This document shows positions 7,100 to 15,957 of a stretch of 64,000 nucleotides of DNA, one piece after another. The notes under the pieces were generated by a model that did no database searches, was not told the DNA's origin, and saw only the letters and a list, made by a program, of their open reading frames with translations. The stretch is taken from positions 558,001-622,000 of the forward strand of contig NZ_JAUSVB010000003.1 of the NCBI RefSeq assembly GCF_030814415.1. The letters are read 5' to 3'. A program made the translations under genes and the position numbers. Positions within the stretch are counted from its first letter, which is position 1. Each line of letters starts with the position of its first letter. Source of the stretch: Cellulomonas humilata. Lineage in GTDB: Bacteria; Actinomycetota; Actinomycetes; Actinomycetales; Cellulomonadaceae.

Positions 7100-9329
7100 G
7101 CAGCGTCTCGACGCCGCTCATGATGTCGTCGACCCACCCGGCCAGGACGGCCGGGTCCACGTCGGGCTGGACCGGCGCGTAGCGCTCGCGCTCGACGGTC
7201 CTGGCCAACGACTCCAGCGCCTCGGCGGACGTGCCCGTCAGGGGAGCCCCCGCCGCCTGGCGCAGCTGCTCGTGCACGGACACGACGACGGTGCGCGGTG
7301 AGTCGGCGTCCGTCCAGGTCACCCCTCGGGCGCCGAGCCGACGCCGGGCGCGCAGCCACGCACGCTCAGGTGTCAGGTCGGCGCGCAGGAGGCTGCGGCG
7401 CCGGACGAGTGCCAGGGCGAGGGAGGCGACGACCAGCACGATCGCGACGGTGATCGCGACCGGCAGCCAGGCCTGGTCCTCGTCCTGCGTGCCGGTCGAC
7501 GAGGACTGCCCGCCCGGGGCGGTCGACGACGAGGAGCTGGCCGCCGGCAGCGGGACGATCTCGTCGGGCTGGCTGTCGGGCGCGGACACTCCGGTGAACG
7601 GGTCGGCCCAGCGCGGCGGAGCGCTCGTCTGCACGGCGGGGGTGGGCTCGAACCGCACCCAGCCGTAGCCCTCGAAGTACAGCTCCGGCCAGGCGTGCGT
7701 CCGCTGGCCGGAGACCACGAAGCTGCCGTTGCGGTCGGACTCGCCGGGCAGGAATCCGACAGCCACGCGGGCGGGGATGTCGAGGGTGCGGGCCATGATC
7801 ACCATCGAGGTGGCGAACTGCACGCAGTACCCGCGGGTCGACTGCAGGAAGTCCCACACGGCGTCGTCGGACCGCGAGGGTGCCACGCGCGTGTCGTAGG
7901 TGAAGTTCGTCGTGGCGCGGAAGAACGTCTGGAGCGCCATCGCCTGCTCGTACGGGGTCGTGGCGTCGGCGGTGATCTCGCTGGCCAGCGCGGCGACGTC
8001 CTGCGAGCGGCTGGTCTGCGGCACCTCGAGGGACGCGCCGTCGTCGTCCGGGTCGCCGACCTCCGCGTCGGCGAGGTCCTCCTTGGTGAGCGAGGGGATC
8101 TCGACCTGCATCGCGTAGGTCATGCCGTCGAACGTGCCGCGCCGGCCGACGATCTCGTCGCGGGCGACGTCGTACTCCCATCCGCCGCTCACGTCCACGG
8201 TCCGCGGGAAGGTGCTCACGGGGAGGCGTCGTTCGCGCATGTTGGCCACCTCGACCTGGACGTTCGCCAGGGTGCCACGCTCGGGGTCCGGCGCGGTGCC
8301 GCGGATCTCCGGGTCGGACGACAGGAGGGTGGCGGGGTCCCAGGTGGTCAGTTCGAACGAGTCGGTCCGGTCCCACTCGGCGCCGTCGAACGCCGTCATC
8401 GTGAAGGCGCGCAGCGGCCCCACCTCGCCGGCGGAGACGGTGGTGTCGCTCGACGCGCTGGGGGACGGTGTGGGGTCGGCGTCCGGTTCGGCCTCCACGG
8501 GAGTGACGGAGTACCGCAGCACAACCTGCCCGGACCGGGTGCCCAGGCTCTCGCGCAGGTCGAGGTCGTCGCTGAACGACATGGGCCCGACGGGGCCGGT
8601 GCCGAAGCTGGGCATGCGCATGGTCGCCCAGCCGGGGAACGCGGCGACCGCGGGACCGGCGACGAGGGTGGCCACGATCAGCCCGACCGAGCACAGGACC
8701 GCGACGCCAGCCCTCCGCCCCCGGTCGCTGTGCGCCGACGGTGGCGCGGCGCTCAGGGCCAGCAGGAGCAGGTAGAACAGGCTGGTCCAGGCGATCGACC
8801 AGCCGCTCGCGGGGAAGCCGAGGATGATCGCGGGAGCCCACAGGCCGGCGAACGCGAGCCCGGACAGCGCGGGCGCGCCGAGGCCGATCGCGACCAGGTC
8901 GGACAGCAGGAAGACGGCGACGGCGCCGACGACGACCAGGAGCTCGGTGGGCCGCACGCCGACCATCGGCACGAGCGACGCGTTGATGACGGCGACGCCC
9001 TCGCGTGCGGTGGACAGGGTCCGGTCCAGCGAGTCGCCGTCCGGCAGGACCTGGAGCCGCCCGGGAGGTGCCCCGTACCGGACGAGGACGATGCCGACGG
9101 CGACGATGGTGCCGGCGAGCGTCGGGGCCCACCAGGACCGGGTCACGGCGCGGACGCCGATCACGACCGCGGCGACGACCAGCACGATCAGCCACGTCGC
9201 GACGAGCCAGCCGCCGCGCACGATCAGACCGGTGAGCGCGAAGAGGCTGGCGCAGGTCGCGGCGGCGCACAGGGCCGAACCGAGGGCCGACCGCGGGCCC
9301 CGGGGGATGCGTTGCAGGCGGCCGGTCAC
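7044..9329 (-). CDS. TgpA-like membrane transglutaminase-fold protein
   Basis: 761 residues from GTG 9329, overlapping the DUF58 stop (GTGA). N-terminal multi-helix membrane domain (about 15-240, DUF3488-type), a periplasmic part, and a transglutaminase core with Cys in RGYCVQFATSM, His in QRTHAWPELYF and an acidic residue in RFEPTP, giving the papain-like triad. A Ser/Thr-rich stretch follows, then another TM helix and a cytoplasmic DUF4129-like tail. It is the last gene of the moxR-DUF58-transglutaminase operon, a conserved trio thought to act in envelope or protease-like maturation; the substrate is unknown. The 3' end overlaps the DUF3040 gene. Confidence 0.88.
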   Translation of the reverse strand: MTGRLQRIPRGPRSALGSALCAAATCASLFALTGLIVRGGWLVATWLIVLVVAAVVIGVRAVTRSWWAPTLAGTIVAVGIVLVRYGAPPGRLQVLPDGDSLDRTLSTAREGVAVINASLVPMVGVRPTELLVVVGAVAVFLLSDLVAIGLGAPALSGLAFAGLWAPAIILGFPASGWSIAWTSLFYLLLLALSAAPPSAHSDRGRRAGVAVLCSVGLIVATLVAGPAVAAFPGWATMRMPSFGTGPVGPMSFSDDLDLRESLGTRSGQVVLRYSVTPVEAEPDADPTPSPSASSDTTVSAGEVGPLRAFTMTAFDGAEWDRTDSFELTTWDPATLLSSDPEIRGTAPDPERGTLANVQVEVANMRERRLPVSTFPRTVDVSGGWEYDVARDEIVGRRGTFDGMTYAMQVEIPSLTKEDLADAEVGDPDDDGASLEVPQTSRSQDVAALASEITADATTPYEQAMALQTFFRATTNFTYDTRVAPSRSDDAVWDFLQSTRGYCVQFATSMVIMARTLDIPARVAVGFLPGESDRNGSFVVSGQRTHAWPELYFEGYGWVRFEPTPAVQTSAPPRWADPFTGVSAPDSQPDEIVPLPAASSSSSTAPGGQSSSTGTQDEDQAWLPVAITVAIVLVVASLALALVRRRSLLRADLTPERAWLRARRRLGARGVTWTDADSPRTVVVSVHEQLRQAAGAPLTGTSAEALESLARTVERERYAPVQPDVDPAVLAGWVDDIMSGVETLLSDRSRRGAVPSAPRDET

Positions 9330-10573
9330 TGGGCGGACCCCAGGAGGCGCAGCCAGCAGTCGACGACCGGTTCGCCGGGCGTGACCCGGCACGCCCGCCA
9401 GCCGGCGCGGCGCAGCGCCTTGATGGTGTGCTCCGCCTCCGCCTCCTGAGCGGGCGTGTCGGCGCGGACGACGGCCCAGGCGAGGGCGGCGTCCGCGACG
9501 TGGGCGAGAGCGGCGCGGGCGGAGGCGCCGAGCGGGCCGAGCACGGCCAGCACGATCTCGCCGCCCGCCTCCGTGGTGTGCAGGAGGTGCGCCGCCGACA
9601 CGAGCGCGGCCTCGCCCTGCACGGCCGAGCGCGGCGCCTCGAGGTCGATGGTGCGGTCGAGCAGGGCGCTGCGTGCGCCGGGGCCGGACCGGTCGTGCAC
9701 GAAGGCGAGCGGGTTCGCCGCCGCAGCGTCCGGCCTCCCGCTGACCAGGCGCACCGGGTGGCCGCCGTCGAGCATCGCCAGCGACATGGACGCGGCCAGG
9801 GAGATCGACCACTCCAGGCTCGTGGCGCGGGCGGGCAGGTCCAGGAGCACCGAGACGGGGCGCATCCCGGCGCGCTCGTCGGACCGGACCATGAGCGCAC
9901 CCTTGCGGGCGCTGCTGCTCCAGTGCACGCGCCGCAGGTCGTCGCCCTCGCGGTAGTCGCGCAGCGAGGCGTCGTCGGTCGACGGGCTCCGCGCGCCCAG
10001 GGCGACGCGGTCGGGCTCGCCGACCAGCACGTCGCTCGGCGTCGGCAGCGGGACGACGGCCGGCCACACGGAGACCTCGGCCTGCTCGCCCAGCGTCGCG
10101 GAGGTGCGCATCACCCCGAACGGGTCGCCGCGGGTCACCACGAGCGGACCGAGCGGCCACCGGCCACGGCGGGCCGCCTGCACCGAGTACGTCACGGTGA
10201 CGCGGCGCGGTGCGCGGGTCACCCGGGCGCGCAACGGCCGGCCGCCGGACAGCTCGGTGGCCGCCTGCTCGGCGAACTTCAGCCCGGCCAGCCGGACGCG
10301 GGCGGCGGGGTCCGTCGCGGTGATCACGACCTCGATCTGCGCCTCCTCGCCGGCATGGACCGGGTTGGGGACCGCGTGCCGCTGCACGCTGAGCCGGTGT
10401 TTGCCCCGGCCCGGGTCGAGCACCCCCACGGCGACGGCCGCCCCGACGACGAGCAGCAGCGCCAGGGTGCCGATCCGGACGAGGTCGACAGCACCGAGCG
10501 CCACGCCCAGCTGCAGGGCGACGATGCCCGCGATCCCGAGCGCGAGTCCGCGGGGCGTCGGACGAAGGCGCAT
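9326..10573 (-). CDS. DUF58 domain protein
   Basis: 415 residues. Two hydrophobic helices at the N-terminus (about 10-45), a beta-rich middle, and the DUF58 signature around residues 195-235: LRDYREGDDLRRVHWSSSARKG-type block followed by LMVRSDE, resembling a vWA-like fold. The ATG at 10573 shares its A with the moxR stop (TGATG), so translation is coupled. DUF58 proteins partner MoxR AAA ATPases, probably as a metal-binding adaptor. The function in this organism is not known. Confidence 0.9.
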   Translation of the reverse strand: MRLRPTPRGLALGIAGIVALQLGVALGAVDLVRIGTLALLLVVGAAVAVGVLDPGRGKHRLSVQRHAVPNPVHAGEEAQIEVVITATDPAARVRLAGLKFAEQAATELSGGRPLRARVTRAPRRVTVTYSVQAARRGRWPLGPLVVTRGDPFGVMRTSATLGEQAEVSVWPAVVPLPTPSDVLVGEPDRVALGARSPSTDDASLRDYREGDDLRRVHWSSSARKGALMVRSDERAGMRPVSVLLDLPARATSLEWSISLAASMSLAMLDGGHPVRLVSGRPDAAAANPLAFVHDRSGPGARSALLDRTIDLEAPRSAVQGEAALVSAAHLLHTTEAGGEIVLAVLGPLGASARAALAHVADAALAWAVVRADTPAQEAEAEHTIKALRRAGWRACRVTPGEPVVDCWLRLLGSAQ

Positions 10574-11574
10574 CAGCCGATAGCGCGACGAGAGCGCGCG
10601 GTGGCCGCCGCGGACGGGAGCGGGACCCGGTCGAGGATGTCGGTGACGATGTCGGACGTGCTGCGCCCGGACAGGCGGGACTCGGTGCTGGGCAGCAGCC
10701 GGTGCGCGAGGACCGGCACGCCGAGCTGCTGGACGTCGTCGGGCAGCACGTGGTCGCGGCCGTCCATCGCGGCCAGGGCCTTGGCGGCCCGCAGCAGCTG
10801 GATCGCCGCGCGGGGGGACGCGCCGAGGCGCAGGCCCTGGTCCTCGCGTGTCGCGGTCACGAGGTCGACGACGTACCGCTTGATGCCCGGTGCCGCGAAC
10901 AGCCGGCGCGCGGTCTCGATGAGGGCCTTCACCTGGGCGGCGTCGGTCACGGGCCGCAGGGTGTCGAGGGGGTCGGACGTCTCCTGCAGGTCGAGCATGT
11001 CGAGCTCGGACTCGATGCTCGGGTAGCCGACCGTCAGGCGGGCCATGAACCGGTCCCGCTGCGCCTCGGGGAGCGGGTAGGTGCCCTCCATCTCGACGGG
11101 GTTCTGGGTGGCCACCACCAGGAACGGTCGCGGCAGCGGGTAGGTGCGGCCGTCGACGGTCGCCTGCGCCTCCTGCATGCACTCGAGCAGCGCCGACTGC
11201 GTCTTGGGCGAGGCGCGGTTGATCTCGTCGCCGATGACGACGTGCGCGAAGACGGGCCCGGGCCGGAACTCGAACTCGTGCGTCTGCGACCGGAAGATGT
11301 TGACGCCCGTGAGGTCCGACGGGAGCAGGTCGGGGGTGAACTGGATCCGGCCGACCGTGCAGTCGATGGTCTTGGCCAGCGCCTTGGCGAGCGTGGTCTT
11401 GCCGACCCCGGGCACGTCCTCGAGGAGCAGGTGCCCCTCGGCGAGCAGGACGGCGACGGTGACCCGGACGAGCTCGGGCCGACCGGTGACGACGCCCTCC
11501 ACGGCCGCGCGCATCCGGTGGGTGATGTCGACGACGTCCTCGAGCTCGCTCGAGGACGGGACGGCCTGCAGCAT
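10573..11574 (-). CDS. MoxR family AAA+ ATPase
   Basis: 333 residues. Walker A EDVPGVGKTTLAKAL, Walker B HVVIGDEINRASPKTQ, sensor 1 FLVVATQNP followed by VEMEGTYPLPEAQRDRF, and the sensor 2 arginine region LRLGASPRA: a textbook MoxR ATPase. ATG 11574 is preceded by AAAGGAGG at ideal distance, which decides the start over an upstream in-frame ATG. It heads the moxR-DUF58-transglutaminase operon and is divergent from mraZ. MoxR proteins act as chaperone-like remodelers for the vWA-type partner next door. Confidence 0.94.
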   Translation of the reverse strand: MLQAVPSSSELEDVVDITHRMRAAVEGVVTGRPELVRVTVAVLLAEGHLLLEDVPGVGKTTLAKALAKTIDCTVGRIQFTPDLLPSDLTGVNIFRSQTHEFEFRPGPVFAHVVIGDEINRASPKTQSALLECMQEAQATVDGRTYPLPRPFLVVATQNPVEMEGTYPLPEAQRDRFMARLTVGYPSIESELDMLDLQETSDPLDTLRPVTDAAQVKALIETARRLFAAPGIKRYVVDLVTATREDQGLRLGASPRAAIQLLRAAKALAAMDGRDHVLPDDVQQLGVPVLAHRLLPSTESRLSGRSTSDIVTDILDRVPLPSAAATARSRRAIG

Positions 11575-11955
11575 GACGCCTCCTTTGGCGGATCTGGGTC
11601 CGATCGTAAAGGTCGGGCGGCAGGAGTTCATCGCCCATCGGCCCCCCACTTCGCTCCACCACCCGCCCGGCGGAGCGTCGACCGGCGCAGCGACCTGGGG
11701 CATTCGTCCGATCCCTCCGGAATCAGGCCTCTGATCTGCACCCCGACACGCCCCGGGACGAGTCGGGCGCCGAGATTCCCTCCACTTAGCACCACCGCTG
11801 TGACCTGCAGTTATAGCCCTTCGATCGGGTGAATACTGCGTATCTCCGGTTGCTGGTGGAGTGAAGTGGAGTAGCGTGGAGGCACGTGGTGAGGAGGGGA
11901 AACCTGCACCACGGACAGCAGCACGAGCCGCAGCGTGAGACCGGGAGGAGGCGGG
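11575..11955. promoter_or_regulatory. divergent moxR / mraZ intergenic region
   Basis: 381 bp without a gene. It holds the moxR ribosome site (next to 11575), an unassigned moxR promoter, and on the plus strand the mraZ promoter/operator region ending in four GTGGNG repeats (11856-11891). I could not assign confident -35/-10 hexamers; AT-richer patches at 11811-11817 and 11832-11845 are the likeliest promoter sites. Confidence 0.5.
11856..11891 (+). promoter_or_regulatory. MraZ operator: 10-bp-spaced GTGGAG repeats
   Basis: GTGGAG occurs at 11856, 11866 and 11876, with GTGGTG at 11886: four hexamers in exact 10-bp register on one face of the helix, 65-100 bp before the mraZ start. MraZ is known to bind short G-rich direct repeats with one-helical-turn spacing in front of its own gene and repress the dcw operon. 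This array fits that architecture. Confidence 0.75.
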
Positions 11956-12432
11956 GTGACGCATGAGTCGTCCGCCGGCGTCTTCGGCTCCTTCGCGCCC
12001 TTCCTGGGCACGTACACGCCGCGTCTCGACGAGAAGGGCCGGCTCATCCTTCCGGCGAAGTTCCGCGGTCAGCTCGCCCCGGGTCTCGTCATGACCCGCG
12101 GTCAGGAGCGCTGCCTCTTCCTGCTCCCGATGCAGGAGTTCCAGCGCATGCACGACCAGCTCCGGCAGGCCCCGGTGACCAGCCGCCAGGCCCGCGACTA
12201 CCTGCGCGTCTTCCTGTCCGGTGCCAGCGACGAGCTGCCCGACAAGCAGGGACGCATCTCCATCCCGCCGATGCTCCGCAAGTACGCGGGCCTCGAGCGC
12301 GACGTCGCCGTCATCGGCACCGGTACCCGGGTCGAGATCTGGGACCTCACCGCGTGGGAGACGTACCTGGCCGAGCAGGAGGCCGGGTACGCCGACACCG
12401 CGGAGGAGGTCTTCCCGAACGGCCCGTTCTGA
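11956..12432 (+). CDS. mraZ: transcriptional regulator MraZ
   Basis: 158 residues from GTG 11956, chosen because GGGAGGAGG lies 6 nt upstream; an earlier GTG at 11935 has no ribosome site. Two SpoVT/AbrB-like repeats are visible: [22 protein letters not shown] (first) and [19 protein letters not shown] (second), each with the DxxGR turn. The first ~14 residues are an extension relative to the usual start. MraZ forms a ring and represses the dcw operon it heads by binding repeats like those just upstream. Confidence 0.95.
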   Translation: MTHESSAGVFGSFAPFLGTYTPRLDEKGRLILPAKFRGQLAPGLVMTRGQERCLFLLPMQEFQRMHDQLRQAPVTSRQARDYLRVFLSGASDELPDKQGRISIPPMLRKYAGLERDVAVIGTGTRVEIWDLTAWETYLAEQEAGYADTAEEVFPNGPF

Positions 12433-12480
12433 CAGATCAGGCTCCACAGCATCGCCGCCCGGTAAGACCTCCTCCCGAAT

Positions 12481-12507
12481 CTCTGACGCACTTCCCCGGT
12501 GTCAGAG
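12481..12507 (+). other. stem-loop in the mraZ-rsmH spacer
   Basis: CTCTGAC (12481-12487) pairs with GTCAGAG (12501-12507) around a 13-nt loop, in the 154-bp gap before rsmH. It lacks a U-tract. It could be an RNA processing or partial termination site separating mraZ from the rest of the operon; no direct evidence. Confidence 0.4.
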
Positions 12508-12586
12508 GGTCGGTGGGGGATCTGGTCGGACGGCGGAGGGGCCGCCTGACCACACGCATCCGTGCCACCTGGGGAGGGGAGCAGCG

Positions 12587-13594
12587 ATGAGCACGACCGA
12601 CGACGCAGCCTCCCGGCACACCCCGGTGCTGTTGCAGCGCTGCCTCGACCTGCTGGCACCGGCGTTCGACGTCGAGAACCCCGTGATGGTGGACTCGACG
12701 CTCGGCATGGGCGGCCACACCGAGGGCGTCCTGAAGGCGTTCCCGCACGTCCGGATCGTCGGCCTGGACCGCGACACGCAGGCGCTCGAGCTCGCGGGCC
12801 GGCGGCTGGCGCCGTTCGGTGACCGCTTCACGGGCGTGCACGCGGTGTACGACGAGATCAACGACGTGCTCGACCGTCTCGGCATCAGGGGCGTCCAGGG
12901 CGTGCTCATGGACCTCGGCGTCTCGTCGCTGCAGCTCGACGAGCGCGAGCGCGGCTTCTCCTACTCGGCCGACGCTCCGCTCGACATGCGCATGGACGCC
13001 ACGACCGGCCAGACCGCGGCGGACGTGCTCAACACCTACGACGAGCGCGAGCTCGCGCGGATCCTGCGGGTGTACGGCGAGGAGCGGTTCGCGCCGCGCA
13101 TCGCCCGGGCGATCGTCGCGCAGCGGGCGCGGCGGCCGCTGGAGCGCACGGGTGAGCTGGTCAGCATCGTGCGCGCCAACATCCCCGCGGCGACGCGCAA
13201 GACCGGCGGCAACCCGGCCAAGCGCACGTTCCAGGCCCTGCGGATCGAGGTGAACGGCGAGATCGAGGTGCTGGAGCGCGCGCTCCCGCAGTCGATCGAG
13301 GCGCTCGCCGTGGGCGGCCGGATCGTCGTCGAGGCGTACCACTCGCTCGAGGACCGCGCGGTCAAGCGGGCGCTCGCCGTCGGAGCGACGTCCAGCGCCC
13401 CGCCGGACCTGCCCGTCGAGCCCGAGACGCACGCCCCGTTCCTTCGCCTCGTGACCCGCGGTGCCGAGGAGGCCGACGAGGCCGAGCTCGCGCACAACCC
13501 GCGTTCGCAGTCGGTCCGGCTCCGCGCCGCCGAGCGCGTCCGTCCCACGCCTGACCACCTCAAGCCACGCCAGACCGGAAGGAGGGCAGCATGA
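12587..13594 (+). CDS. rsmH: 16S rRNA m4C1402 methyltransferase
   Basis: 335 residues. [13 protein letters not shown] at the start, SAM loop [33 protein letters not shown] and the [17 protein letters not shown] block are all RsmH hallmarks. It N4-methylates C1402 of 16S rRNA. GGGGAGGGGAG precedes ATG 12587. The stop overlaps ftsL (ATGA), the usual dcw arrangement. The C-terminal tail is basic. Confidence 0.97.
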   Translation: MSTTDDAASRHTPVLLQRCLDLLAPAFDVENPVMVDSTLGMGGHTEGVLKAFPHVRIVGLDRDTQALELAGRRLAPFGDRFTGVHAVYDEINDVLDRLGIRGVQGVLMDLGVSSLQLDERERGFSYSADAPLDMRMDATTGQTAADVLNTYDERELARILRVYGEERFAPRIARAIVAQRARRPLERTGELVSIVRANIPAATRKTGGNPAKRTFQALRIEVNGEIEVLERALPQSIEALAVGGRIVVEAYHSLEDRAVKRALAVGATSSAPPDLPVEPETHAPFLRLVTRGAEEADEAELAHNPRSQSVRLRAAERVRPTPDHLKPRQTGRRAA

Positions 13595-14013
13595 GCGCCC
13601 AGACCGCTGCCCGAGCAACTGCCTACCCGGCACCGTCCCGTCCGCGCCCGACGACGGCGCCCGCGCCCGCACCCCGACTTCGTGTCGTCCGCGCGCCGGA
13701 GCACGCCCGGACGCGAGTTCCGTTCATCCTTGCCTGCATGGCCGTCCTCGCCGGAGCGCTGCTGTCCGCGCTGCTCCTCAACACCTCGATGGCCGCCACC
13801 GCGTACGCCAAGTACGACCTCTCCAACGAGCTGGGCCGGCTGAACCAGGACCAGCAGGACCTCACGGCGCAGCTCGACGCGAAGGCGTCGCCCACCCAGC
13901 TCGCCGCGGCCGCGGCCGCGCTCGGCATGGTCCCGACCAACGGCACCGGCTGGCTGCGGCTGTCGGACGGCAGCGTGCAGGGCGTCCCGGAGCCTGCGGG
14001 AGCCGGGGGATGA
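13591..14013 (+). CDS. ftsL: cell division protein FtsL
   Basis: 140 residues: a basic, proline-rich cytoplasmic N-terminus (about 45 residues), one TM helix (about 46-66), then a short coiled-coil extracytoplasmic region ([19 protein letters not shown]). Sequence conservation is low in this family, so the call rests mainly on size, topology and position between rsmH and ftsI with ATGA overlaps at both ends. It would act with FtsQ and FtsB-like partners to activate FtsWI. Confidence 0.88.
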   Translation: MSAQTAARATAYPAPSRPRPTTAPAPAPRLRVVRAPEHARTRVPFILACMAVLAGALLSALLLNTSMAATAYAKYDLSNELGRLNQDQQDLTAQLDAKASPTQLAAAAAALGMVPTNGTGWLRLSDGSVQGVPEPAGAGG

Positions 14014-15908
14014 CGACACCGGTCGCGCGCCCGCGCGCCCGCACCGAGCAGACGCGTCGTCCGGCGGCGGGCAACCGTGCCGCCGGTACGACGGTCCCGC
14101 GTCAACGGCCCGGGAGTGCTCCCCGCACGGTCGTGGTGCCTCCGCGCACCCGCGGCGGGAGGCCTCCCGTCGCTCCGGTCGAGCCGGGGTCCCGCCGTCG
14201 GATGGCGTTCCTCGCCGCTCTGGTCATCGTGGCGCTCGCCGTGTTCGGCGGGCGCCTGGTGTATGTCCAGGGCCTGCGGGGGGCGAGCATCGCCGAGCAG
14301 GCACGGGATGCCCGCCTCACGTCGATCACGCTGCTCGGCGGCCGTGGCGAGATCACCGACGCCGAGGGCGCGCCGCTGGCCACGTCGGTCGAGCGGTACG
14401 AGATCTCGGTCAACCAGCGGCTCGTCGCGAACTTCAAGGGCTCGGAGAACCCGGCTGTCCCGGACGGTGCCGCCGGTGTCGCCGCGACGCTGGCCCCGCT
14501 GCTCGGCATGAACGCCGCGGAGCTCGGGGGAGCGCTCGTCGGCGACCGGCAGTTCGTCTACATCCGCAAGGGCGTGCTGCCCGAGGTGGCGCGCGAGGTC
14601 CGCAAGCTCGGACTCAGCGGTGTCAACGTCGACCGGGTGGCCGAGCGGGTGTACCCGAACAGCTCGCTCGCCGGGAACGTCGTCGGCTTCGTGAACTCCA
14701 ACGGTGTCGGGCTCGCCGGCCTCGAGGCGTCGCTCGACGACCGCCTCACGGGCACGGCCGGGAGCGAGACCTACGAGCGCGGGCGCAAGGGGCAGGCCAT
14801 CCCCGGCGGGTACTCCGAGGACACCCCGGCGACGCAGGGCGACTCGGTGCAGCTCACGCTGCTGTCCGACGTGCAGTGGAAGGCCCAGTCGGCGCTCGAC
14901 GCGCAGGTCGCGGCCACCGGCTCGTCGTCCGGCTCGCTGATCGTGATGGACGTCAAGACCGGTGAGATCTACGCGCTCGCCGACTCCGGGGCTGTCGACC
15001 CGAACCACCCCGGTGAGGCGTCGGGCTCGCTGTCCAGCGCCGTGTCGGACGTGTTCGAGCCCGGCTCGACCGGCAAGGTCATCACGATGGCGGCCATCCT
15101 CGACAACAAGATCGCCGACCCGCTCTCGCAGTGGGAGGTCCCCTACACGTACTCGCCCGACGGCAAGGAGACGTTCAAGGACTCGCACGAGCACGGGGTC
15201 CTGCGGCTCACGACGACCGGGGTGCTGGCGGAGTCCTCGAACACCGGCACGGTCATGATCGGTCAGAACCTGCCCGTCCAGACCCGGTACGACTACCTGG
15301 CGAAGTTCGGCTTCGGTGCCCAGACCGGGATCGAGCTGTCGGGGGAGTCGAAGGGCATCCTGCACCCGGTCGACACGTGGCAGCGGCGCGACAAGTTCGC
15401 CGTGCTCTTCGGCCAGGCCGTGTCCGTGACCGCGCTGCAGGCCACGCAGGTCTTCGCGACGATCGCCAACGGCGGGGTGCGCGTGCAGCCGCACATCATC
15501 AAGGGCTGGACGTCGCCGGACGGCACCTACACCCCGACCCCCGCAGCGCCGACGACCCAGGTCGTGTCGGCGGAGACCGCCAAGACGGTGCTCACCATGA
15601 TGCAGAGCGTCGTCGACGACGGGACCGGTGCCCACGCGGCGATCCCCGGCTACCAGGTGGCCGGGAAGACCGGCACGGCGCAGAACTGGGTGGGCGGCAT
15701 CCAGGGCATCACGTCGTCGTTCATCGGCGTCGCGCCCGCCGACGACCCGCGCATCGCGGTCGCCGTGATCCTGCACAACCCGCAGACCTCGGTCTACGGC
15801 GGCACGGTCGCGGCGCCGGTGTTCAGCGACGTCGCCGGCTACACGCTCAGCGAGCTCGGAGTGGCACCGTCGGGCACCACCGGGACGCTGTTCCCGACGA
15901 CGTGGTGA
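14010..15908 (+). CDS. ftsI: septal peptidoglycan transpeptidase FtsI (PBP3, class B)
   Basis: 632 residues: proline/arginine-rich cytoplasmic tail, TM helix about 66-88, a PBP dimer domain, and a transpeptidase domain with the three active-site motifs: STGK (nucleophile Ser353) in FEPGSTGK, SSN in AESSNTGT, and KTG in VAGKTGTAQ. It crosslinks septal peptidoglycan together with FtsW. No PASTA domains. Overlaps the ftsL stop by ATGA and is followed by a 49-bp gap containing a probable internal promoter. Confidence 0.96.
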   Translation: MTTPVARPRARTEQTRRPAAGNRAAGTTVPRQRPGSAPRTVVVPPRTRGGRPPVAPVEPGSRRRMAFLAALVIVALAVFGGRLVYVQGLRGASIAEQARDARLTSITLLGGRGEITDAEGAPLATSVERYEISVNQRLVANFKGSENPAVPDGAAGVAATLAPLLGMNAAELGGALVGDRQFVYIRKGVLPEVAREVRKLGLSGVNVDRVAERVYPNSSLAGNVVGFVNSNGVGLAGLEASLDDRLTGTAGSETYERGRKGQAIPGGYSEDTPATQGDSVQLTLLSDVQWKAQSALDAQVAATGSSSGSLIVMDVKTGEIYALADSGAVDPNHPGEASGSLSSAVSDVFEPGSTGKVITMAAILDNKIADPLSQWEVPYTYSPDGKETFKDSHEHGVLRLTTTGVLAESSNTGTVMIGQNLPVQTRYDYLAKFGFGAQTGIELSGESKGILHPVDTWQRRDKFAVLFGQAVSVTALQATQVFATIANGGVRVQPHIIKGWTSPDGTYTPTPAAPTTQVVSAETAKTVLTMMQSVVDDGTGAHAAIPGYQVAGKTGTAQNWVGGIQGITSSFIGVAPADDPRIAVAVILHNPQTSVYGGTVAAPVFSDVAGYTLSELGVAPSGTTGTLFPTTW

Positions 15909-15945
15909 GCGACCCGCACCGGGCGTGGGGGGACGGCCGGCGGGG

Positions 15946-15951
15946 TAGATT
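15946..15951 (+). promoter_or_regulatory. -10 element, leaderless start of murE
   Basis: TAGATT followed by six nucleotides (CTCCCC) and then ATG 15958, with no ribosome site. It would give an internal, leaderless promoter for the mur segment of the dcw cluster. Confidence 0.5.
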
Positions 15952-15957
15952 CTCCCC

